A DNA stretch of 62,784 bases, from NCBI GenBank assembly GCA_030148225.1, contig JASBTX010000036.1, positions 1 through 62,784 of the forward strand. Reading direction: 5' to 3'. Below are positions 34,319-43,278 of this stretch, one piece after another. The translations under genes were made by a program, and so were the position numbers. Every line of letters begins with the position of its first letter. Position 1 is the stretch's first letter. Below the pieces are notes generated by a model, which saw only the letters and a list, made by a program, of their open reading frames with translations, made no database searches and was not told the origin of the DNA. The DNA comes from Paracoccaceae bacterium. GTDB lineage: Bacteria > Pseudomonadota > Alphaproteobacteria > Rhodobacterales > Rhodobacteraceae.

Positions 34319-36274
34319 ATGGCTGATCAGGACAAAATTCTTGTCACTTTGAAGGTAGATGGCAAGACGGCCTATGATGTGGAAGACTTCCTGATCGAGG
34401 AAAGGCTGTCCAACGTTCCGAGTTACAGGGTCACGGTTCTGGATCAAACATCCCCAATGACGGTGTTTCTGGGCAAACCCTGCAGTATCGAGTTCGTCAA
34501 GGAAGTCTATGCGGACGCCAAGCCGCGCGCGTTTGCGGGGATTGTGATGTCGGTGGAGCGCACGGTTGCCAATAGTGGATCCCCGGCACTTGAGCTTGTC
34601 ATTTGTCCACCTCTTGCAGTCCTGGCGTTGAGCCTTGGCAATGCGGTTTACGAGGAAAAGACAGCGCTCGATATCCTCAAGGTGGTTCTCGAGCGCAACA
34701 ACATCAAGAAACTGAAGGTGAGCGGCGCCAAGCCGACCGTCAAACGGGACCTCGTGATCCAGTACAACGAAAATGATCTGGAGTTCGTGCGTCGGATCCT
34801 GGCCGAAGAAGGTCTTGCCTTTTACTTCCACGATGGAAGTTCCGCGGAGACCCTTGTCCTGCATGACACGCAAAAACCGTTCCCAAGCAGCGTCAAGGGG
34901 ATCAAACTTACGGATGCAGAACTTTCCGATGTCGAGCGCATGCAGGCGCAGATGTTGACGCTTCGGCAGCGTGTTCGGCCTGGCAAGGTGGAATTGCTGA
35001 CCTATGACCCGGAAAAGGCAGACAAGGCTCTGGCGTCCGAGACCCTCACCCTGGATGCCAAACTGCTGGAAAAGCCCGGAATTCTCGAATATCGCCCAGT
35101 GCCTGTCACGCGTGGCAAGGTGACAGGCACTGAACTCGACGTGGCCTCGGACGCATATCGCCGGGATGAGTTTGGTCTGACGGGGACATGTGAGCACCCG
35201 GGGATGCATCTTGGCCAGGCGCTAAACATTGTGTCGGAATCGCATCCGGATTTTGCCGGAGACTACGTGATTGTCGGGCTCCACTACCGGCCAATACGTG
35301 GCAATGCGCTGCTCTGCACCTTCGAGGCGCTACCCAAGACCCACAAGGCAGTCCCGGAACGTCTGCCCAAACCCGTGATTGCCGGGGTCCACAATGCGAT
35401 CGTGATTGGTGGGAATGACGCCAAGGCAGGTACACCCTTCTGTGACGCCGAAGGACGCGTGCTCGTGCGCTTTTTCTGGGACAAGGAGGGGGAGAATACC
35501 GTCTGGCTGCGCGTGGCCGAACCCTATGCCGGCAAGGGGTATGGCGCCCAGTTCATCCCGCGGGTTGGGCATGAGGTCCTAGTGTCCTTTCTGCAGGGCG
35601 ATCCGGACGCTCCGATCATCACCGGGCAAATCTACAATACCAAGAACAAGCCGCCCTTCATCGCGAAAAACACCACGCGCTCCGGGTTTCGCAGCAAGCT
35701 CGAGGGTGAGGCCAATGAGTGGGAGTTCGACGACAAAAAGGGCAGTGAACTGATCGCGGTTCGGGCGGCGCGGGATTACAACCTGATCGTAAACAATGAT
35801 GTCTTGCGGGACATCAAGAAATTCGAAACCACAAAGATTGGCGAGACGTGCAAGCTCGAGGTCGAGAAGGATTTCGTCACCACCGTGACCAATGCCATCA
35901 AGGTGACGGCCAAGACGCGCACGGCTGACATCGAGACCAGTGACAAGGTGACCGCCAAGACCATCACCTTGGAGGCCGACACCAAGCTTGTCTTGAAGGT
36001 GGGCAGTTCCTCCATCGAGCTGACCCCATCGGCCATCAAGATATCGAGCCCGACCCTGAGCGCCGAGGGCAAGTCGAAGGCGGATTTCAAATCCGGGGGG
36101 CCACTGAGCGTCGAGGGCATGAAAGTGGATGTCAAGGCGGATACAGCCTTGGTGATGCAGGGCCTCAAGGCCGACCTGAAAGCCAGTGCAATGCTTTCCG
36201 TGCAAGGTGCGATCTGTGATGTGAAAGGTTCGGGCATGATAAAGATGCAGGGTGGCATATGCATGATCAATTGA
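34319..36274 (+). CDS. vgrG: T6SS spike protein VgrG
   Basis: A 651-residue VgrG, the trimeric spike on the Hcp tube. Residues about 1-340 form the gp27-like base, with IQYNENDLEFVRRILAEEGLAFYF as the usual signature. About 355-450 is the gp5-like OB-fold (KAGTPFCDAEGRVLVRFFWD, GAQFIPRVGHEVLVSFLQGDPD), followed by the beta-helical spike of repeated short strands to the end. No extra C-terminal effector domain is present. GAGGA precedes the ATG. It is the first gene of the locus and is followed by an unknown gene and a PAAR gene, so the three probably form the spike complex. Confidence 0.95.
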   Translation: MADQDKILVTLKVDGKTAYDVEDFLIEERLSNVPSYRVTVLDQTSPMTVFLGKPCSIEFVKEVYADAKPRAFAGIVMSVERTVANSGSPALELVICPPLAVLALSLGNAVYEEKTALDILKVVLERNNIKKLKVSGAKPTVKRDLVIQYNENDLEFVRRILAEEGLAFYFHDGSSAETLVLHDTQKPFPSSVKGIKLTDAELSDVERMQAQMLTLRQRVRPGKVELLTYDPEKADKALASETLTLDAKLLEKPGILEYRPVPVTRGKVTGTELDVASDAYRRDEFGLTGTCEHPGMHLGQALNIVSESHPDFAGDYVIVGLHYRPIRGNALLCTFEALPKTHKAVPERLPKPVIAGVHNAIVIGGNDAKAGTPFCDAEGRVLVRFFWDKEGENTVWLRVAEPYAGKGYGAQFIPRVGHEVLVSFLQGDPDAPIITGQIYNTKNKPPFIAKNTTRSGFRSKLEGEANEWEFDDKKGSELIAVRAARDYNLIVNNDVLRDIKKFETTKIGETCKLEVEKDFVTTVTNAIKVTAKTRTADIETSDKVTAKTITLEADTKLVLKVGSSSIELTPSAIKISSPTLSAEGKSKADFKSGGPLSVEGMKVDVKADTALVMQGLKADLKASAMLSVQGAICDVKGSGMIKMQGGICMIN

Positions 36275-36275
36275 T

Positions 36276-36854
36276 GTGCCTGTGATGCTTCGGAAAATTC
36301 CCTTTGACACCAGCCTGCCCGTGCTGGAGCGATTTGCGCTCAGCGAAGAGGCGGGGCAAGTGATCCTCACGGACATGCCGCCGGAACTGGCACTTCAGAC
36401 ATTACACGAGAAGGCCCTTTTCGTGGACCTCATACATTATCTTGCGCATGGCATGCCACCTCGGGAGGGGGTGTGCTGGGCGCTTGCCGTTCAGGGTGAC
36501 CTGTTGCGTGCGCCATCCGCACAGGACCAGGCATTGCGTGCCTTGGTGGGCCAATGGGTGCGCGACCCCCAGGAGGGCACGCGTGTGACACTGATGCAAG
36601 CTGCAGAAGACCGGGGGCACGAAGACCCGCTTGGTTGGCTGTGCAATGCGGTGGCCTGGAACGGTTCGGGCAGCATCGGTCCCGCAAAGGGTCCGGTGGT
36701 GCTGCCACCGTCCGGACTGCATGCAACTGCGCTTCTGGGCGCGATTTCCCTATTGGCTGGGGAAACCAAGAACAGCCTGGCTGCGGCCATCCAGGTCACG
36801 TTCGACCGCGGTATGGAAGTTGCCCGTGGCGGCTGGCCCGGCGTGCTCGGTTAG
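36276..36854 (+). CDS. Unknown protein between VgrG and PAAR
   Basis: A 192-residue soluble protein, helical and alanine/leucine-rich, without signal peptide or membrane segment. Segments such as ILTDMPPELALQTLHEKALF and HYLAHGMPPREGVCWALAVQ suggest a compact helical domain. It starts two bases after vgrG and ends 14 bases before the PAAR gene, a position where T6SS adaptors or effectors are commonly encoded. It may belong to the DUF6931 group seen with alphaproteobacterial T6SS, but I cannot confirm this. No toxin motif was seen. GTG at 36276 or ATG at 36285 may be the start. Confidence 0.7.
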   Translation: MPVMLRKIPFDTSLPVLERFALSEEAGQVILTDMPPELALQTLHEKALFVDLIHYLAHGMPPREGVCWALAVQGDLLRAPSAQDQALRALVGQWVRDPQEGTRVTLMQAAEDRGHEDPLGWLCNAVAWNGSGSIGPAKGPVVLPPSGLHATALLGAISLLAGETKNSLAAAIQVTFDRGMEVARGGWPGVLG

Positions 36855-36868
36855 GGAGAGCGGATCCT

Positions 36869-37162
36869 ATGCCCGGACCACCCGCTGCACGGATCACGGA
36901 CATGCATGTCTGCCCGATGGTGACCGGAATTGTGCCGCATGTCGGTGGTCCGATCATCGTGCCGGCGGCCCCAACAGTTCTGATCGGAAAGCTGCCTGCC
37001 GCAGGGGTGGGCAGTCTCGCAGTCTGCGTCGGTCCACCCGACACCGTGGTCAAGGGCAGCGCCACTGTTCTGGTATCCAAGAAACCTCTCGCGCGGATGG
37101 GGGATCAATGTGCCCATGGCGGAACAATCGTTCTTGGCTGCCCAACCGTTCTTTCCGGATGA
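36869..37162 (+). CDS. PAAR-domain spike tip protein
   Basis: A 97-residue single-domain PAAR protein that sharpens the VgrG tip. Characteristic features: MPGPPAARITDMHVCPM at the start, HVGGPIIVPAAPTVLIGKLP, ARMGDQCAHGGTIVLGCPTV at the end, with repeated turns and the histidine/cysteine residues that bind zinc. It starts at ATG 36869 after GGGAGAG. No effector extension is present, so effectors would have to bind non-covalently. Confidence 0.93.
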   Translation: MPGPPAARITDMHVCPMVTGIVPHVGGPIIVPAAPTVLIGKLPAAGVGSLAVCVGPPDTVVKGSATVLVSKKPLARMGDQCAHGGTIVLGCPTVLSG

Positions 37163-37367
37163 ATAGGAGATTTTAAATCTCTTTTGATATTAAATAAATA
37201 AATTAGATTCCGAAAAAAACATAATTTATTTCTTCAAATCGAACGCGCTGTTGTATCTGTGAGCGCTCCCAGCCAAGCCTTGAGTTGAGTTTGATCAAGC
37301 ATATGATGCGCGGTTTTCCGCGCTGAGCTTCATGTATGCGCAAATCTTGCAATTTAACTGGAGCATA
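37163..37367. other. AT-rich gap inside the T6SS locus
   Basis: About 200 bases of strongly AT-rich sequence between the spike genes and the sensor genes, unlike the tightly packed rest of the locus. It probably carries a second promoter. No terminator hairpin was recognised. Confidence 0.4.
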
Positions 37368-38159
37368 ATGATTGTGTCTGGATGGACCGTTTTTCGCGAA
37401 ATCTACGCCAAGGTCATTATTTCGATCCTTTTCGTGATCGGGGCGATGCTCTTATTGCAAAGCTCACTCAATCATCTGAAACTCCGTGCGCTTGTGGCAG
37501 AAGCCACATCCTCTCGGTTGCAGATTTCCGCGGCAGCGATCGAGGCGGCCATTGTCCGGGCAGATTCCTTGGGATTTGCCATCGACGAGATGTCGGGACT
37601 TCAGGACCTCATCGATCGCACGCAGAGACGGGATCCCTCCATCGCGCAGATTCTGATCGTATCCCCGATCGGGGCATCAATTCTGTCGAGCGGTTCGCAG
37701 GAGATACCCCACTCGGACCGTGATCAGCTCATGCGGCGGGTCTTGGGCAGTGGAGACTCCGTGACGCGACTGGACGTGGGTCCACGGCTTTACACAGGGC
37801 GTCTGCTCTATGACAGCAGCAACGCGGTCATGGGAGCGGTCATCCTGACAACGCCGACGGAATCCTTCATCTATCAGTCTCGTTTGACCTTTCACCGCAT
37901 GACAAATGCCTATCTGATCATTTTTGGAATGATCTCCGTGATGATCATTCCGTTCATCATTTTGCAGTTTTCGTCTGTCCGTCATGCCTATCAGGCGCTG
38001 GCGCTGAGTGGGGAGGCGGCTTCGGTCCAGGTCGGACCAGAGGCCGACATGTTGCGTGAGGCCATTGCCGAGGGCGATGCCGCCTTCGCCGCTGCGGAGG
38101 CGGAGTTCGAAGCGCTTCTGGCCGAGGGCAGATCGGCTGCGAGGGGGACACCGGCATGA
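37368..38159 (+). CDS. Membrane sensor protein (paralogue of the sensor part of the next gene)
   Basis: A 263-residue inner-membrane protein. TM1 lies at about residues 12-32 (KVIISILFVIGAMLLL), a periplasmic sensor domain at 35-175 and TM2 at about 180-205 (AYLIIFGMISVMIIPFIIL); a short cytoplasmic tail rich in Ala/Glu forms a likely coiled coil. The periplasmic part (VRADSLGFAIDEMSGLQDLI) aligns with that of the MFS fusion encoded next (YAMRIGIPFDEIRGLDTYI), so the two are probably related partners. The start at 37368 is chosen for its TGGAG at good spacing; 37332 is possible. No kinase or other output domain is present. Confidence 0.75.
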   Translation: MIVSGWTVFREIYAKVIISILFVIGAMLLLQSSLNHLKLRALVAEATSSRLQISAAAIEAAIVRADSLGFAIDEMSGLQDLIDRTQRRDPSIAQILIVSPIGASILSSGSQEIPHSDRDQLMRRVLGSGDSVTRLDVGPRLYTGRLLYDSSNAVMGAVILTTPTESFIYQSRLTFHRMTNAYLIIFGMISVMIIPFIILQFSSVRHAYQALALSGEAASVQVGPEADMLREAIAEGDAAFAAAEAEFEALLAEGRSAARGTPA

Positions 38160-40228
38160 GGGCTGTGCAACCTGTGTCCCTGATGCGGGGTTTCTCGCGC
38201 CGTTTGTTTCTCAGCACCACGGTGGCGATGATCCTTGCTGCGGCGCTCAGCCTGATCGTGACGGTGTCGGAATTCAACGCGGGCCTGCGTCCGTTCCTGG
38301 AAGACAAGGCGCGCGCCGTTGCGGTCGCCGTGCAGCGCGACATCGAATATGCGATGCGCATTGGTATTCCTTTTGATGAAATTCGCGGGCTCGACACCTA
38401 TATCGACGACCTCATCGCAGCTCATCCAGAGGTCAAGGCAATGCGCGTGGTTGCTGCCACGGGCAGCGACGAACGGTCCTTGGGACAGGCAAGTTCCCCC
38501 CGTCAGGACATGGACATCGATGGTCAATGGGCGACAAACATCATCGAGGAAATCGGTGATGTCACGGCCATCTTGCTGGGTCGTTCCGATGGTTTGGAGA
38601 CTGTTTCGGTAGATGTGATGCGCGACGGCGTGGTGCTTGCCCGTGTCGAGGCCACGATCGACGAGTCCTATCTCAACGGCAAGATGACATCGGTCTTCTT
38701 TGACACTCTGGTGATCCTGATCGCGGTGTCGCTGGTGGCGCTGGAAGTGGTGGTTGTGGTGTCCGCGTCGCAGCTGACAGAGCCTTTTCGACAGGCAGAA
38801 TCCGCGATCAACCGCCGGGCTTCGGGTGATTTGCGGCAATATCAGGTGGGGCGCGGCTCCAGGCGGATTGCGGAGTTCATCCAGGCACTCAATGCGCAGA
38901 ATGCGCGCCTGCGGGATGCGCTGACGGCGGCTCTGCGCAGTCTGGGGGACGGGGCGCGGCGTATGGCGCTGTCGGCGTTTGGCGAACGACGGGGGCTCTA
39001 CATCACGGATACGCGCAGCGGGGCCTCCATCATGGATGCGCGCATTCCGCTGTTCGTGTTCTCCTTTGCGGAGGAATTGCAGAAATCCTTCCTGCCGCTC
39101 TTTGTGGCGGAGTTCCACACCGGGAGCGATCTCTTCGCGCGGGACATCATGATGGGGCTGCCGATCTCGGCCTTCATGTTCGTGATCGCCGTTTTCACGC
39201 CCTTTGCCGGCCGTCTGGTGGACAGGTTCGGCAACAAGACACTCTTCATGGCGGGTCTCGTGCCGGCCATCGCGGGGTATATGCTCTGTTTTTTTGCCGC
39301 GAGCGCCAATGACATCCTCATCGGCCGCTCCATGACGGCCGTTGGCTATGCCGTCATCACGATCAGTTGTCAGAGCTATATCGCGGCCGTTGTGGTGGCC
39401 GAGAACCGGGCGCGCGGGATGGCGATCTTTGTCGGTGTTTTGATGACGGCCACCATGTGCGGCACGGCGATCGGAGCGATCCTGGCGGATTGGCTGGGCT
39501 ACAAGCCCGTCTTTCTCATTGCCACCGGGTTTTCCTTGCTGGCGGGCGTTCTGGGTTGGTCCATGCTCAGCACCGATCTGCCTGCATCCGAGGTCAAGAA
39601 AGTGCCTCAGGGGGCCAGTCGCAGCCCGCTTGCGATCCTGATGCGCAACACGCAATTCGTATTGATCGTGCTCTTCTGTGCGATCCCGGCCAAGGTGATC
39701 CTGACGGGCATTCTCTATCTGTTCGTGCCGATCTATCTGGCCAGCCTGGAGGCGACCCAATCCGAGATCGGGCGGATCATGATGCTCTATTCGCTGATCA
39801 TCATTCCGATCAGCCCGTTGGCGTCCGGTGTTGCCGACCGGCTTGGCAAGAACCTGTGGATGGTGATCGGGGCGACGGTGCTGTCGGGCATTGTCCTGCT
39901 GGGTCTTTATCAGAATGCCAGTGTGGCAGCGGTTCTTGCAGTTGTCGCCGCCTTGGGGGTTGTGCACGCTTTCCTCAAGGCGCCCTTGATCGTTGCGGCG
40001 ATGGAAGCGGCCGAGCAGAGCCCGGACATCACCCGGACGGGGGCGCTCAGCCTGTTGCGCACCAGTGAGCGGATCGGGTCCGTGATCGGTCCCGTCGTCG
40101 TGGCGGCGCTGCTTGTCCAGCTCGACTATGGTCAGGTGGCAGCCATCATCGGCGTGACCGTGACGGTCATGGGACTGGTGATGGCAGGGATTTCCCTCAA
40201 GCGTGGAAAGGGTTTGGCCCATGCTTGA
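38156..40228 (+). CDS. Sensor-HAMP-like domain fused to an MFS transporter
   Basis: A 690-residue membrane protein of unusual architecture. Residues about 15-40 are a first TM, 42-175 a periplasmic sensor domain homologous to that of the preceding gene, about 180-205 a second TM, and 205-265 a HAMP-like linker (LTEPFRQAESAINRRASGDLR). From about 290 a complete major facilitator domain follows, with the loop motif GRLVDRFGNKTLFMAG and later GVADRLGKNLWMVIG, and about 12 hydrophobic segments. The fusion suggests a transporter gated by, or reporting on, a periplasmic ligand. It overlaps its neighbours by 4 and 8 bases, so it is translationally coupled inside the T6SS locus. Confidence 0.85.
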   Translation: MRAVQPVSLMRGFSRRLFLSTTVAMILAAALSLIVTVSEFNAGLRPFLEDKARAVAVAVQRDIEYAMRIGIPFDEIRGLDTYIDDLIAAHPEVKAMRVVAATGSDERSLGQASSPRQDMDIDGQWATNIIEEIGDVTAILLGRSDGLETVSVDVMRDGVVLARVEATIDESYLNGKMTSVFFDTLVILIAVSLVALEVVVVVSASQLTEPFRQAESAINRRASGDLRQYQVGRGSRRIAEFIQALNAQNARLRDALTAALRSLGDGARRMALSAFGERRGLYITDTRSGASIMDARIPLFVFSFAEELQKSFLPLFVAEFHTGSDLFARDIMMGLPISAFMFVIAVFTPFAGRLVDRFGNKTLFMAGLVPAIAGYMLCFFAASANDILIGRSMTAVGYAVITISCQSYIAAVVVAENRARGMAIFVGVLMTATMCGTAIGAILADWLGYKPVFLIATGFSLLAGVLGWSMLSTDLPASEVKKVPQGASRSPLAILMRNTQFVLIVLFCAIPAKVILTGILYLFVPIYLASLEATQSEIGRIMMLYSLIIIPISPLASGVADRLGKNLWMVIGATVLSGIVLLGLYQNASVAAVLAVVAALGVVHAFLKAPLIVAAMEAAEQSPDITRTGALSLLRTSERIGSVIGPVVVAALLVQLDYGQVAAIIGVTVTVMGLVMAGISLKRGKGLAHA

Positions 40229-41246
40229 GCGTCTCCTTGCCGGCCTGGTCCTGATTGCGGGGTGCAGCCTTCTCGGCCCGATGCCGGCCCTGGCGCAGGC
40301 CCAGGGGAGGGCAGACCTGCCTGAACGCCATGTGCACATGGTTGTCTGGCGGGGCTGCGAAGAGGCCTGCAAGGGCTTCATCCGCTATTTCGAGGATCGC
40401 GATCTTCCGGTGCGCATTGAGGTGACCGATGTGGCGCGCGACAAGGACCTGTTGCCCGAGGTGCAGACGCGTCTGATTGCCGAGCGGCCCGATCTGGTCG
40501 TGACCTGGGGCACCACCGTGTCCAGCGCTCTTCTGGGGACACGGACAGAGCATGGCACGGGCTCTGCCCTGGGGGACATTCCCGCGCTCTTCATGATCGT
40601 GGCCGATCCTGTGGCGTCCGATCTGGTGGAGAGCTACGAGGCCAGCGGCAGGGATTACATATCGGGGGTGCGCAACCGGGTGCCCGAAGAGGTCCAGCTG
40701 CGCCTGATATTCGAATATTTCCGTCCTGACCGGCTGGGCGTCCTGAACCATCCCGGTGAGCTCAATTCGACGCTCAATACTGAAAAGCTCAGGGATATTG
40801 CCCCAGAATTCGGCTTTTCCCTCGTCGAGCACCTTTATACACCCGACGCCCGTGGAGACGTGCCTGTCGCGCAGATTCCCGAGGCTCTTGCCGCGCTGAA
40901 AGCAAAAGGGGCGGAGGCGATTTATGTCGGGTCCAGCTCCTATAATCTCGATCACCAGAGAGAGTTTGTCGCAGCAGCTGCGGCGCTCGATCTGCCGGTG
41001 TTTTCTGCCTACACGCAAATGGTGCAAGAAGCCGGGGCGTTGATGGCCATCGGCACGAGCTATGCCAATGTAGGGCGCCTGGCTGCGCTGCAGGCGGCTG
41101 CAATCTTGCTGGACGGCGAAGCCCCCGGAGCGATGCCGATCAAGGCATTGAACCGCTACTCGATCATCCTGAACATGGCCTCCGCACGACAGCTCGGGCT
41201 CTATCCACCCCTGTCGCTCATCGGAGTTGCGGAGGTTGTGCAATGA
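40221..41246 (+). CDS. ABC_sub_bind-type periplasmic binding protein
   Basis: A 341-residue exported protein of the ABC transporter substrate-binding family PF04392 (TrpX-like). Its signal peptide runs from MLERLLAGLVLIAG to about ALAQA. Family features: ERPDLVVTWGTTVSSALLGT, IPALFMIVADPVASDLV, AEAIYVGSSSYNLDHQREFV and LDLPVFSAYTQMVQEAGALM. Normally such proteins serve an ABC transporter, but no permease or ATPase gene is near. The start overlaps the MFS-fusion gene by 8 bases. A role as ligand receptor for the two membrane sensors is an attractive inference. Confidence 0.88.
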   Translation: MLERLLAGLVLIAGCSLLGPMPALAQAQGRADLPERHVHMVVWRGCEEACKGFIRYFEDRDLPVRIEVTDVARDKDLLPEVQTRLIAERPDLVVTWGTTVSSALLGTRTEHGTGSALGDIPALFMIVADPVASDLVESYEASGRDYISGVRNRVPEEVQLRLIFEYFRPDRLGVLNHPGELNSTLNTEKLRDIAPEFGFSLVEHLYTPDARGDVPVAQIPEALAALKAKGAEAIYVGSSSYNLDHQREFVAAAAALDLPVFSAYTQMVQEAGALMAIGTSYANVGRLAALQAAAILLDGEAPGAMPIKALNRYSIILNMASARQLGLYPPLSLIGVAEVVQ

Positions 41247-41292
41247 TCTTTCCTGCCTGCCTCGGACGGCCTTTTCTGGCGGGGGATATGTC

Positions 41293-42690
41293 ATGGAGCA
41301 CTTGAAGGCTCCAATTCCCGGGGGCTTCCCGTTCGGCATTTATGTCAAGGGAGAAAAGTCCATCTACCGCGCGCTGCGCAATGCGTTCAACGCGGCGCAG
41401 GCGACTTGGCGAAGCCTGTCGGAAACCCAGGAGTCGCTGGAGAACCGGGAATTGGCCGCAGCCAATACGGCGGCCTGGACGGCGCTCGCGGAGCAATGTG
41501 AAACCTGTCTCACGGAGACCTCGAAGGATCTGGAGATCCTGACCTGGTTTACGGCCGCGCAGCTGCATCGTGACCGCCCCCTGCAGAATTGCGCTGCTGC
41601 CCTGACTCTGCTTGCCGATCTTGTGGAAGAGCATCTTGAGGATCTGCAGCCCATTCCGCCCTCCGACAAGCTCAAGGGGGACACCGATACCGCGCGGGCG
41701 TCAGAGATCGCGGAATTGCGGTTGCGGCCTTTTGTGCAGCTGGTGGGGGAGGTCGAAGGCAGCGGCCTCTTTGCTGCTCCGATGACGGCGCATCGTCTGA
41801 TCGGTGACGTAACCTATGGCAAGTCTATTCTGGCCGAGAAGAACGGCACACTGGATGCGCTGAAGGCCGAGGCCGGGGCGGCGCTCGAAGCGGGAACAGA
41901 GGCGCTGACCCAGACCATCGAAGCGCTTCAGGAGATGGAGCGCCAGTTTGACAGGTTGGATGTCAGGCTCAAGAAATACGCTGCCCAAAATGGTCAGATA
42001 CCACCCATGATCGGCTATGGGCGCCGTATTGCGCGTGATATTCTCGGCATGGTGCAACGGCTTGTCGAGGGCAGGGGCTTTCCCTGGCCCGGTGCTGCCG
42101 AGGCACCTTCCGAGACAGAGGTGCCGAGCGGTGCTCCAGAACACGGGGAGGTGGCTGAGGCCGCACCCTTGGTGGCCCGTGGGAGGCCTGGGAGCGGATT
42201 TGGCCCCTCTGTCAATCTGACCAACCGAGCAGACGCTTTGCAAGCCATTGCCCGTCTTGCCACCTATTTTCGGACAACCGAGCCGCATTCACCGATCTGC
42301 CTTTTGCTCGACCGGGCGGTGCGCTGGGGCAATTTGAGCGCGGGCGAGCTTTACCGCGAAATCCTCACCGAAGGCAGTGTCGGCATGGCGCAGATGGCGT
42401 TGATGACGGGCCTGGAGAGCCAGGGGTTTTCAGATACGTTCGGAAAGCGCAGTGCAGGGACCGCGGGTGGAATCGAGCATCCGACCCTGCCTGATTATGC
42501 CTCGGCTTTGCCAGTGCCAAACGTTCCGGCTGTCGCTGCAGCCCGCTCCCCCGCCCCACGCGCTGATCCGTCGAAGCCAACGGCGCACGTGACGCTGGAA
42601 CCCGTAGCCGAGAGCCGGGTGGCTGTTGCGACAGAACCAGCGGTTCCAGAAGCCGAACCAGATTTGCCAGTGGAGAATTTCCAGTGGTAA
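41293..42690 (+). CDS. tssA: T6SS protein TssA (ImpA N-terminal domain)
   Basis: A 465-residue TssA-like protein. The ImpA_N domain occupies about residues 5-170 (start PIPGGFPFGIYVKGEKSIY; core TSKDLEILTWFTAAQLHRD; HLEDLQPIPPSDKLK). A helical middle part and an Ala/Pro/Glu-rich low-complexity tail follow. TssA organises baseplate docking and sheath polymerisation. The ATG at 41293 starts the conserved domain; the longer frame overlapping the upstream gene is not supported. Confidence 0.9.
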   Translation: MEHLKAPIPGGFPFGIYVKGEKSIYRALRNAFNAAQATWRSLSETQESLENRELAAANTAAWTALAEQCETCLTETSKDLEILTWFTAAQLHRDRPLQNCAAALTLLADLVEEHLEDLQPIPPSDKLKGDTDTARASEIAELRLRPFVQLVGEVEGSGLFAAPMTAHRLIGDVTYGKSILAEKNGTLDALKAEAGAALEAGTEALTQTIEALQEMERQFDRLDVRLKKYAAQNGQIPPMIGYGRRIARDILGMVQRLVEGRGFPWPGAAEAPSETEVPSGAPEHGEVAEAAPLVARGRPGSGFGPSVNLTNRADALQAIARLATYFRTTEPHSPICLLLDRAVRWGNLSAGELYREILTEGSVGMAQMALMTGLESQGFSDTFGKRSAGTAGGIEHPTLPDYASALPVPNVPAVAAARSPAPRADPSKPTAHVTLEPVAESRVAVATEPAVPEAEPDLPVENFQW

Positions 42691-42738
42691 ATCAATAGCT
42701 TAAATTCAAATTACCTCAACAAAGAAAGAAGGTACACT

Positions 42739-43260
42739 ATGTCCGGATTGTTCATGCGGATCGACGGGATCGACAAATTTCCTGGAATGGCCACGGTCCA
42801 GGAGATCGCGGGAAAGAAAGGCTTCTTCAAGGTAGATGCCTATTCGGTGGGATTTTCGCGCGCGGTCTATGTTGCCGTGGGCTCGGCTGGAGATTCGGAA
42901 GTCGGAGTTCCGGCGATTTCGGATCTCATGGTTACCCGTAGCGCCGACAATGCCTCGGCGGTGTTGTCGACCCTGTTCTTTGCTCCCGGCAACAAGGGCA
43001 AGACATTCGAAATCGTCGAGACCAGGCAGAATATCGATGGCAAGGGTCTGATCCCGGTCAAGATCATCACCGTGGAACAGGGCCGTCTGAGCAGCTACGA
43101 CGTGACCCCAGGTCAGAACACCATGAGCATTTCGTTCACCACCGTGTCCATCACCTATTACATCGCGGACGAGGCGGGTGCCGTGACCAAGGGCGATACC
43201 GTCAAGTTCGATCTCAAGACCGGTGTGCTCGTTTCGGGCAATGCCGAAGCCCAGAAGTAA
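42739..43260 (+). CDS. hcp: T6SS tube protein Hcp
   Basis: A 173-residue Hcp protein whose hexameric rings stack into the secreted inner tube. It begins MSGLFMRIDGIDKFPGMATV and shows the beta-rich core with SRSADN-like RSADNASAVLSTLFFAPG and the C-terminal TVSITYYIADEAG. AAGAAGG precedes the ATG. The gap of 48 bases after tssA may contain regulatory sequence, since hcp is usually expressed in excess. Confidence 0.95.
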   Translation: MSGLFMRIDGIDKFPGMATVQEIAGKKGFFKVDAYSVGFSRAVYVAVGSAGDSEVGVPAISDLMVTRSADNASAVLSTLFFAPGNKGKTFEIVETRQNIDGKGLIPVKIITVEQGRLSSYDVTPGQNTMSISFTTVSITYYIADEAGAVTKGDTVKFDLKTGVLVSGNAEAQK

Positions 43261-43278
43261 TCCCAGAGAGGTGATAGC

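Noticed and set aside
37991..40381. A 796-codon minus-strand open frame opposite the MFS-fusion gene
   Set aside because: Its translation is dominated by His, Arg, Gln and Asp in low-complexity patterns, as expected for the antisense of a GC-rich gene. The plus strand encodes clear membrane domains.
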